Shown here: positions 36,216-47,200 of the stretch, one piece after another
Numbering within the stretch: the stretch's first letter is position 1
How the letters are laid out: the number at the start of each line of letters is the position of its first letter
From: Przewalskia tangutica
Lineage: Eukaryota; Streptophyta; Magnoliopsida; Solanales; Solanaceae
NCBI GenBank assembly: GCA_029844215.1
Contig: CM056721.1
Coordinates: forward strand, 10,428,368-10,492,367
Reading direction: 5' to 3'
DNA length: 64,000 nucleotides
Notes under the pieces: generated by a model
Databases searched by the model: none
Told to the model about the DNA's origin: nothing
Seen by the model: only the letters and a program-made list of their open reading frames with translations
Made by a program: the position numbers and the translations under genes

Positions 36216-38286
36216 TGATAGAATTCATGAAAGTCTTTTATTCATAACATGAATTTTTACAAAGCAATAACAAGATAATAGAATAATATTGTTCTTGAGA
36301 GCTAAAAATACAAGTAAAAGAAAAGCAAGTAAATTTTTTTTATATAGGGTCTATTCCATGATATACAAATGTGTTTTTCTAATGTGGGACAAAAGCAACG
36401 TGGGAAAGAGAATGTTAATAGATCTAACTGATCATTCAATTTTTATAGCATAATTTTTTTTAAAGATAGAGTGACTGATGATCGCGATGAAATAATAGGA
36501 GATATGTGATAAGTGGTGAATTACTATTTTTACTACATCTTTTTAGTTCAAAAGTGATCAATTAAGCTAGAATGCTAATGAAACATGCTTGATTTCAAGA
36601 GATTGAAGTAATCCAATTAACTTGTTCAAATTAGGTGATTAGAGTGAAGATCCAAACTGATTGTGAAAGATGGAGGAAAGTACCAGACATACGAGTTTAT
36701 TGTGGACCACAATGCTCTGATTGTGGAGCACAATCACAATTGGTGTCACAATGTGATCCATCTGCTAGTCCGCAATGGAAAAGTTCAGATCGTAGTCTTG
36801 TCCAATTGCTAGCACAATCACCCGATTGCTGGCGGAGCACAATGCATTTCAAGGCTCAATTTTGACATTTTACTAGCGATTTTAAAAAGAATTTTAGGGC
36901 TTATTTATCATTTCTACGCACCAACATCTTCTGGATTTCTTAGCACTTTGGGGCCATTTTAAGCCTTTCGGGAGAAGACACTTAAAGTTTGAAATTTCTT
37001 TCTAATTTTTATTATGTCTATGCTTTCTAATTTAGTTTTCAATGTAGTTTTCATTTTCATGAGTAGTTAATCTTTTCATCTAGGATTGTAGTTCAATCCT
37101 AGCGTGTTATTTATTTAGCCATTTTCATGCTTGAATATGTGAATGTAGTGATTGCAAACATTAATTTATTTCCTATTTAAATTATTTTTTGCTCGATAAT
37201 GAAGAATTAGATTTGGATAATTTGACTAACAAAGTATTAGGCTAATTGAGAAGTCGATTAAGCTTAATAATGAGGTTTGAGCTAGAGATAGGAATTACCT
37301 CTCTTGGGCTCATAATCAATTGCTTGTATTTGTTGTCCTATTTGATTTGAGAAAGCTAATTTGGACTAAGTTCCTCATTAATCGAGATATATTGAGTAAA
37401 TGATTTAGAATTGGGAGTCATAATCAATCCCCGCATTAGCAAGCTTATTAGGTATTACCCATTAAATTAGTATCTAGGTAGAAACTACAATGCTAGGCCT
37501 TTATCATTTAAACCATAACTGTCCCTTACAATTTCTTAGTTAATTGTTGATTTTAATTCGTAGTATAAAATAAAAAAACATTTTTTATTCGGTAAAAGTT
37601 AGTTATTTGATTGACATAAACAAATACATCATTCATAAGACATTCAAAATTTTGGTGAGATTCGATCTCAATTCGCTTTGGGTTTTATATTTGATCGCTA
37701 CGCTTGCACCATAATTGAGGTGTAATTTGAGCGTTATCACTGTGCGAGAAAAAGAAAGTTGTAATTTTTCAAAATTAATTGGAAATTTAAGGGAAAGGGA
37801 CAAAAATGAGGTGTCAAAAGAACTCATTCGCGGATATTCAGAATTTCATTCGCATGTTAATTAACAAAACTACTTTTACTCAAAATAATTATGCTAGTTT
37901 TTTCCATTCAAGTACTCAACAAAAGAACACATCAATATAGACCAAGAAATAAAATATTACATATCATTGGTACATCAAAGTACACCTATTTTTTTTTTTA
38001 GAATGAAATAGACCACAAAATTTTGATAACTGTAGCTAGAATTGAAATAAATTAATTAGCGGTAACAATAGCCTTTATACCATTAGAACAATGTGCTCCG
38101 ATGGTACAAATGAAATAGGATGTTCCTTGTTCAAGTGTTACTTTATCGTCTCCTGAACTGAAAACTTGTCCTCCAGCACCATTACAAGAGTCATATCCCG
38201 CCTTGCTCACTTTCACCACATTGTGCATTCCAACTGGGTATTTAAATTCTATATTTTAAGAAAAACAAATACACACATTAGTTTTT
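36216..38286. repeat. Array unit A4, truncated in the plantacyanin intron
   Basis: Contents: copia LTR 36216-36420, solo LTR 36507-37739, A-type exon 2 38052-38248, 38 bp of intron, then a junction to CACTA sequence at about 38286. This is the right edge of the regular array. Confidence 0.8.
36507..37739. mobile_element. Gypsy-like solo LTR, copy 9
   Basis: TGATAA...TTATCA, A-type variants, with several small losses (GCCTTTCGGGAG near 36963, CGCTACGC for CGCGGCCGC near 37696). Confidence 0.65.
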
Positions 38287-41200
38287 GGCTGGGCGACACT
38301 TAAAGTCGTCTTTTTTAATTTTACCAAATAGGGCGACACTTAAAGTCGCCCTATTTAATTTCACCAAATAGGGCGACAACTTATAGTCGCCCTATTTAAT
38401 TTCACCAAATAGGGTGACATCTTAAAGTCGCCATATTTAATTTCACCAAATAGGACGACATCTTTCAGTCGCCCTCTTTGAGTCCCACGAAAAATGGGAT
38501 TGGTTCCAAAGTTGAAAAAGTGATCCGATCCGAATATTTCGGACGGATATCCAAAAAATCGGATATTCGAAATTTTCGAATCGGATTCGGATCATAATTT
38601 TACCGATCCGAAATTATCCAAAAATTACGGATATTCGATTTTTTGGATATCCGAAATATTCGGATACGAATCCGATCCGAAATTATCTGGAAATTGCGGA
38701 TATCTAATTTTTTAGATATCCGAAATATTCGGATCCGAATCCGAATCCGATCCGAAATTATTCGAAAAATTCGGATATCCGATTTTTCAGATTCAAATCC
38801 GATCCGAAATTATCCAAAAATTGCGGATATTCAAAATATTTGGATACGAATCCGATCCGAAATTATCCAAAAATTTCGGATATCCGATTTTTTGGATATC
38901 AGAAATACTCTTATCGAATCCGATCCAAAATTATCCGATTTTAAATCCTATTTTAATTTATCCGAAATACCGTGTGAACAACCCTAACAATATCCAACGA
39001 ATTGTATTGCAACACATAATTAACTTGAATTAATCTATACTAATATAAATAATAACAATAATATTACTATGTAAAGACTTCTAAAAATATTGTACTATTA
39101 TAAATAATAAGTGTAAAACAATAGGCATCTTGTTAAAAATTGACTTTAGAACCGGCCAAGGAATTTATGATTATGAGGAGCATAAATAGAACAAGTATTG
39201 ATGGCTGGTTTAATGGTAGAATGACACACTTCCACAGAGAAGGCCCAGGTTCGATTCTTGGTTGGGGGTATTTGTGGTGATTAATATTGCATAACTAGTG
39301 ATTTAGTGGTAGAATAGTACAGCAGAGTTCAGACTAGGGTTCGAATCATAGTTGGTGCATTTAATTTTTCTCTTTTTTGAACCATATAAAAAAGGAGTCG
39401 CCCTATTTGAACCACACCAAATAGAGAGATTTTCAAGCCGCCTCCTTTGGTACCAAAGGCGGCGACTTGAGAAGTCGCTCTTCTTGATCTTCGACAACGG
39501 ACGTAATAAGGCGAGTTGAAGGGCGACTAAAAATCGCCTTTTTGATCTAAAAGGGCGATATTCCACCCAGAGAGGGCGACTACAATCGCCCTCTTTGAAG
39601 CGATTTGTTGTAGTGACAATAGACAGTCGCCCTCTTTGAAGCGATTTGTTGTAGTGACAATAGACCCTTGTGGTCCGGCCCTTCCTCGGATCCCGCAACT
39701 AACGAGAGTTTAGTTTAGTGCATCGGGCTGTCCTTTTTTTATTTGATAACTTACTTAGGGTTATTATTTGAGCGGTATGGACTACAATCAGTCGGATTAA
39801 AATGGACTGAGTTAATAAATGTACGTGTCAAAAATAACTTGGGCTCAAATGTGTTAGAACTAAAATGTCACCACCCAATTTCATAACTGTGATGACACTA
39901 ACTCTCATGAGTCAGAAGTCAACCACAACTCATTTACCCCAAACAGTAAAAAGAATTTAATGCGGAATAATAATAAAGTAAAACAAGTTTTTAAGTATTT
40001 AATAAAAAATTATAATAATAGCAAATACGAAGTGTACAAATCTCAAAACCCGATGTTACTAGTACAAGAACTTGCTAAGATAAATAATATAAAGTCTGGG
40101 TATAAAAACATGAATGGTGTCTAAAAATAGAAAGACGGCGTTGTTACATAAAATGAACTAGAAAGCGGGTCGTAAACCATCTCGTCCAATTCTTACTAAG
40201 TTTTAATTTCTTTGGTTGTTCTTTTATAATTTCTTTAGTATCAAATAAACATATTTCTTCTTTATTAAGAATTTCTTTGTAATCTCTTATATAAGGATTC
40301 AGAAAATACTTAATCACCACCTACACAAGTAAATTATTGATATCAAGAGGGAGAATCGCAGCTTCCATGATGAATGAGGGAGAGAAAGAGAGCTTTTGGT
40401 GTATAGTGTATAAGAGAGAAGTCGATCCAGAAGCAGTCGTGCACTGATGCGGTGGCTGTTGAGATTTTTGGTTGAGACGCGTTTCAATGGATGTAAAACT
40501 CCAACATGCAATGGAAGCAGCCATGTCGAAACTACCTACCTCCAGAGCTCTTCTAATATATAGAAAATGATTTTTTGTTTCACCGCCGCCAAAAGCTTCA
40601 ATAGAACCGATGCCAGTGGTTAATGTTTTAGATGAAGACACTATTGGAACTTTTACAGGGGAGAAGAATAAGAAGAAACAAGTGATTAAAATGAAGTGTC
40701 GGAAGTTGGTGTCGCGGCGCCCAGAAAGAGGCCGTGGCGCCGAATCACCGTGCTCAGCGCCGCAGCGCCAAAACTTTAGAGAACTCTGATAGAAATTCAG
40801 GGTTGCTGTTAGGCGATTTCCACGCGCAAAACGCAATTGTACGTATCGTCTCAAGTAATATAGTCTGTAAGACCGAATATCGTCCACAAAAACTGATTTC
40901 TAAGTACCGAGCATCTATTTTGTGTTATCTATTTGGCGAACGAATATTGATTGAGTTTTTTATTTAACTACTGGAATGATTGCAAGAAATAAGTAAACTA
41001 ATTAGGTTGTATTTAGATTATGAAGGAATTAGGATTTTCAAAATCATCAACTATCCACTTTATTCAATTTTTAATGCGTTCTAGAATGATTCTTCTTCTA
41101 TGTTAAGATAACGGTTAACTAGACTGTCTTATATTCCGATTAGGATATATAATCACTCAACCCTAGTGCAGAATCCTTCTATATTTCTATGATAGGATTT

Positions 41201-44200
41201 ACCACATAAGAGGATTAATAACAGTAACCTATAAAGCTACACAAGTATCGGGGTACTGTCGTCCACGATTTTAACCTATGTCTATTCAACTACAACATAT
41301 CCAAATCTCTCCTCTAGGTTTTGTTACACCCCGTAATTCCAAGACAATGAGATGAGAACGTACGCATGCAAATAAGATTTGAATCTTAGAACAAAAAAAA
41401 AAAATCATAAGGAAAAATATCGGGAACTTGTGAAGGAAAAAGTTTATTAATTGGAATTTGGTTATCAAATTTGGTATTTGAGATTTTTAGAATATATTAA
41501 AATTATGGATTTTTAAGTTTGAATTTGGTCACGTAGGGCCCACGATAAAATTTTACGATTTTGTGAGGCCCACAATATTTTTTCGATATTTTGGCCAATA
41601 TGGACGTTTTTGGGGGATGAAATATTTTCGGACCAATAGGAGGGTGACACGTGTCACCTCTCCCCTTTGACTTTGACTTTGACTTTGGTTTGTCTTGAGA
41701 TATTTTGAAGACAAGTGGACTTGTGGGTCCCACCCACACTTGTCCACCATCTTGACCCTACACTTGGATTGATCTCAACCCTTGGTTGCTCTATATATAC
41801 ACATAAGAGGTGCAAGACTTGTCTTCCAACACTTAGCCAAATTTCAACAAGAAATATATCTCGCTCCTTGGAGAAACTCTCGACCAAGGGCAAATATGGA
41901 AGACCAAAATTTCCAAATCTTCCAAGCTTAGTTTATTATACAAGATTAAGGCCTCTAACCAAGTGATTAGCAAGATTAAGCACCCTTAACCCCTAAATCT
42001 AGGTTGTGTCGAAAATGGTGATGAAACCCTAGGGGTTTCCGTCGGCTTTTTGGAAGCGAAACGTGAAGAGAAGTTGCTCCTAAGGTTGTAGGGGATACAT
42101 ATATGTGATTGGAACTTGAAGAAGTGGGCGAAGCAGCTAGACAAAACTTAGCGATCTCGCGAGACATTTTTGGGCACAAAATTGAGGTAAAAGTTCTTCT
42201 TCCTCCGCAGTAATTACATATTACTCATTGTGATAGTATATAGATGAACTTGTATTAAGAAAGATATGTAAAATAAGGTGTGCATGTCCCATTTTTTGGA
42301 GTAAGGCCGAGAGCTAGTAGTTTCCGGGCCATTGGGCTCGTGGATTTTTATTGTCGTTATCTACACCTATTGCATGTTAGATGAAGTAATATGGTTGTTG
42401 ATAAGTTGATATGCCATATATAGAATTGTTGGAAATCGAATCGGATTAAAAAGGATTAGGGAAAGGGTAATCGTATTGGGTGTTGTTGGCCGAGAAATGT
42501 AGTAAACTGTGGGGCATTGTTGTGCAGTTTTTATGGACTGTTTTGTGGCGTTAGAATTCTGAAAATTCAGCCACCAATATGCATGTTTAAGTGTAGCAAT
42601 TGCTAATGAAAGTTCTAAGGAATAAGGGTGTTAAAGGCTTCACATTGTACCCTTAATGTTGGTTTATTATGGACTGTTATAATGGACTGTTTTGTATAGA
42701 TTATGGGGCAGAATTTTACACGTTCAGTTAGGCGTGTAATCCCCTTTGGTTAATTGTTGGTTGTGCCTTAAATGTGGCTTGTTGGTTGATGAATTCGGGC
42801 CTTGGAAAATGTGGAAAAGTACGTAGAAACAAAAGAAGTGCTGCCCAAATTTCCGTAGAATTAGAGGACAATTATTTGGTATAAGTCTTATACTAGTAAG
42901 TATGATGTTGATAGAAGTGATATCGTCATTATATGTTGAAGTACTACGTGTAGCATATTCTACTTAGAATGTGGAATAGACGATAAGGTTGAAGTACATT
43001 GGAGCGTATTGCTACTTGTCGTTTGGGTTAGTCATCACGAGGTATGTGAACTTCTTCCTTCTATCGACATGACTATCCTTGAAGTATACTTGCCTTGTTA
43101 TTTGGAGTATACGTGACTTGTTTTCTTGAAGTACTTGCCTTGTCATTAGGAAGTATTCATATTATTGATTTTATGCTAAAGGCATGTCTAAAATATTTCT
43201 AAGTTCTTACCATGTCTTATGGGGGATGTTGGTAAGATTCGTTAGGAAGTATCAGATTGATTTCTTTAAAGATTATGAGACTTTTTTTTTCAAGTTATGG
43301 GACTTGATTTCTAAAGTTAAGAGACTTGATTTATTTGAAAGTCATGAGACTAGAATTATTTTAAAAAGTATAAATTACTCGGTTTAAAGAGAATGCATGA
43401 CTTGATTTCAAAAGATAGGAGTAACGTTATTTAAAAAGTATGAGTTACTTGAGTTAAAGGAATAATTGCCTTAATGTTGAAAGTAGAAGTTACTTGATTT
43501 TAAAGCCTTGATTTGAAGTTAAAAAGGTGTAGTAACTTGATTTGAAAAGTATATGTTTCTTGATTTAAGGAATAGAAGTAACTTGATTTAAAGGTATATG
43601 TTACTTGATTTTGAAGAAGGGAGTTTACTTGATTTAAAAGTAAGTTACTTGAGTTTAAAAGGGTAAGTAACTTGATTTTAATAGTGAAAGTATTTTTGGG
43701 GTTCACCTAATATTGCATGAAATGATTCTTTTTATAAAGAATAGATGTACAAAGTACTTTGGGTTCAATTTCCTTACTTGACATGATAATATCTTGTTTT
43801 TTTTATAAAAAGGAAAGAGGTAATGGGGCGTTAGTTTTCTAAAATGAAAGTGGTTATAACGGCTTTATGAGAAGTTTGTTATAACAAGTGTTGTGGAAAG
43901 TCAAGAGATGGTTTAAAATGTTTTAGGGAAATCATGTGAGAATGTCCATGATTAAGTCCTTAATATATTACATGATATGTGGCACTTTGACTTTTAAAGA
44001 TGTTTTAAAGTAATACGTGATGTCTAGTGCCTTGATTTGCCAAAACCATGTCTTAGAAAGATACTTGGTATGATAAGTGTCTTGATTTTCTAAATGATGG
44101 TTTCAAAATGATACATGTATTGGATCCTACTTCCTAGTGATACATGTAGTACTTGAGCTTTTCTAAATGGAAATTTAATTTATAAAGTGAATGTACGGCG

Positions 44201-47200
44201 CACGTACATTATTGTAATGGACTTTAATCCTCATTGATGCAAGGTGTGATAGTGCCTTGGTGTTATGAAATGAAAGACTTGTTAGTGTCTTGATTATTTT
44301 AAAAAGAACGCATGATATTGTCTTGGTTATTTTAGAAAGGAAGGCATGGTATTGCCTTGATTTTTCTAAGAGGATAGTACATCCTATTTGTTCTATTGAG
44401 AGTCAAATATTATCTTAACTTGCATATGTTTGCTCATGTACCCGTTAGTGTAAGTGTTATATTATTTATTGCGGGGCCAACCCCCGGAGCATTATGCATT
44501 TTCGTGGATTTGCTCTTCACGATGCGAGTATGGCGTATATACTCATTGCGGGCCCATAAGGCTCATGCGGGTGAAATAGTCCTATGCGGGTGAAAATATT
44601 CCCATGCGGGGGTTTAACTTCCATGTCCGTAGATTTGCTCTTCACGATGCGAGTATGACGTATATACTCATTGCGGGCCCACAAGACCCATGCGGGTGAA
44701 ATAGTCCATGAATAAGATTGCATAATTGTGGGAAAGTGTCCCGTATATTGACATGTCTTTCATAATTTGAAATGATATTGATTTCATTAATGAAAGGGTT
44801 CAGTGATTTCATGATTTGAAATGAGGTGGTTAATCTCATTTTGTAAAAGCAGGGCTTAAAAGATAAAGTTAACTCTCATTACTCTACTTTTAAAAAAGGC
44901 ACAATGTACTGGTAGTTGATTATTATACTTGTCTCTGGTTATTTGTTTGACCTGTTATAATCTTATCTACGTGAGTTCGATTATCTGATGATACAATGAT
45001 CTGATGAAATAAAGTACTGTTGGTTCTTATGTTACATGGCACGGTAGGATCTGATATTTGATTTTCATACTTGTCACTGTCATTCTTTTGTACAGTTATG
45101 ATCTTGTTTACTGTACTATATTTCTGTTCCATACTTAATACATGTTGTATTGACCCCCTTCGGGGGGCCGCGTTCATGTCCGCATGTCTAGGTACTCAGT
45201 TGTGGATCCACGAGAGGATCCTGGTTCAGCATTTTGAGATAGCTCCAATGTTTCGGAGCTTGTCATTATGGCTAGGTATATTCAGAGGTACGGCGGGGCC
45301 TTGTCCCGTCAAAGTAGTTGTCCAAAATCTTAGAGGTCTGTATTCTTTTGTGGCTGGACTGACTAGAGTTGTATTTACATTGTTAAACAGTGTAGAACCT
45401 TTCAGTGATTTATATTATGGCAGCCTTATCGGCTTGGCCTGTGTTTAAAGAAAAAAAATGAGTGTTATTTATCTTCCGCGGTTTATTGTGTTGTATGAAT
45501 AGAATGGTACCCAGGTAGGGCATCAGTCGCGGGCCCGGGGTTCGGGGCGTGACAGGTTTGTTGATTCGAAATCATATATGTTATGATATTTAGTGATCAA
45601 TTAACTATCAAACATTCACATCAATTATTGAATAGATCTTAACAACTGAAGAAGTAATCAAACTATTCCATCAAATCATGAATAAAGGTTCAAGTGAATC
45701 ATAAGGAAAGCCGTAATTAAGTGTTTAGTTCCTAGTCATAGACATGCTACGAACTAACACAATATCCAACATAAAACTGAAATAAAAACTAAAGATAAAA
45801 AATTACGAAGATTAAAGTCTCCAATTGTTGCTCCAAGTGCCTTGTGTTATTATTATGTTCAAGAATGGACTCTCCTCCTAAAAACTGATCCCCAGGGCTT
45901 TAAATAGGTATCAATTTCGTGCCCTAGGGACCCTATTGCCCTTGGCCAATTTCAACTCGGAACTGAAAAATTTAAATGCGGCGCGATTCTGCAGTCGGCC
46001 GCGATGCAAACTCCTGCAACTCTCTGAATAAATGGCACCGCGATTCTGTCTGAATGCACCCCGATGCTGAAAGTCCTGCGGGTTTCTGTTGTTTTGGCAC
46101 CGCGGTGCTGCTGTGATTTTTCCGAGTCATCGATTTTCGACCTTTTTCTGCCTCGGGACCTCTTTCTATGCCCACTTTTCGCACCTTTTTGTTATTTTGC
46201 CTTTTTGAACCGTTGTGACTCAAAAGAAAGAAAACCCCTAAAACTGTACTAGACACAACGAAAATGGGTAAATACTAATCGAAAATGACTCAAAATAGGT
46301 ATATGAAATATGCCTAACAAACCCCCAAACGTAAACTTTGCTCGCCCTCGAGCAAAGAAGAAAACAAAACAAAGAAATAAAATCAAAAAGACTCAAAGAC
46401 TCACATCAAGCAGTTGTAAAATGTCACTTAGAAACACATGAACGTTAGTTAGGGCAATATGTAGGAATAGATGTAGCATGCATTGAACAATCTACAGTTT
46501 CAAGTTAGATATTTCGCAGATTCATTTCAGTCACAATCACTGGAAGCATGAATACCGAACCTATGCATGTCAATGTCATTGCATTTTTGCCAAGGTACTA
46601 TAGCCTGTTTACTTGTTATTCTTCACTAATCGTTGACATACATATTAGGGATCATCAGAACTTTTCATGGTTGTAATATAGGCTTAGGCAGGGGTAGGTA
46701 AAAATAGACATTTAGGCTCAAATTACGTACCATAAACGCTTTTCATTCAACTTGTTTCTCTTCCTTGCTGTATTTTTTTAGTTCATACCCATTACTCTCT
46801 TTTCTCCTTTTGTTGAGAGCGGAACATACACATTCGCATTGGTACCCCCAAACTTAAGTTTTTTCATATTTTAATTGGGGTGCATAATTTATTTTTGCTC
46901 TCTTTTGTATTTCTTTTTCACTTTCTTTTTCCTCCGTATCATCAGTTATTGCTTATGGCACATGAGGGAATTAGGATGTCAAAGAAATAGCTTTTCATTT
47001 TAGGCTCAAAGGGCTGACTAGAGATACAATTCATTGTCAGGGTAGATAATGAAAGGTAAGAAGGGCTAACAAAGAGATGCATGAATCCTCCCCTAACATG
47101 TACATCCTAATTATTTCTCCTCAAATAGCAAGCATGCAGGACATTTTTCGCAATTGACATACACCGGCTAAGCACACAATATTCCAACTAATCAGGTTTT

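Larger units (their letters stand above)
38287..39656 (-). mobile_element. CACTA-like element, terminal half ending in a SINE
   Basis: It starts abruptly in GGCGACAC/GTCGCC palindromic repeats (38290-38480), then ATCCGAAATT repeats (38520-38960), two tRNA-Gly-like modules (39200-39359) and a last block of GGCGAC repeats. It ends GCGATTTGTTGTAGTG at 39656, followed by ACA, the same triplet that precedes the opposite terminus at 21200, 31808 and 49028. A 3-bp duplication and CACTA ends identify the superfamily. Translations of the satellite part give repetitive RIRSEII peptides that are not a protein. Confidence 0.8.
40807..46319 (-). mobile_element. 3' LTR of a Tat/Athila-like gypsy element, split by a nested LTR
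   Basis: The ends TGTTAGGC (40807-40814) and GCCTAACA (46312-46319) are perfect inverted termini. Removing the nested solo LTR and one target copy leaves about 1.28 kb. On the right, minus strand, a polypurine tract GTTTACGTTTGGGGGTT abuts the LTR, so this is the 3' LTR and the element body extends to 48271. Confidence 0.8.

Noticed and set aside
38643..38987. Frames with RIRSEIIRKLRISNF-type repeats, also at 50086-50358
   Set aside because: Translation of the palindromic ATCCGAAATT satellite; repetitive in all frames.
39303..39698. 131-codon minus-strand frame
   Set aside because: Spans tRNA-like modules, CACTA repeats and a SINE; no protein signal.
40321..40887. 188-codon minus-strand frame taken as one gene
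   Set aside because: Its first half crosses a gypsy LTR end and a copia LTR fragment; only the part from 40524 could be host-derived.
45071..45448. 125-codon frame in the large solo LTR, and neighbouring short frames
   Set aside because: LTR sequence with no domain; composition typical of non-coding LTR.
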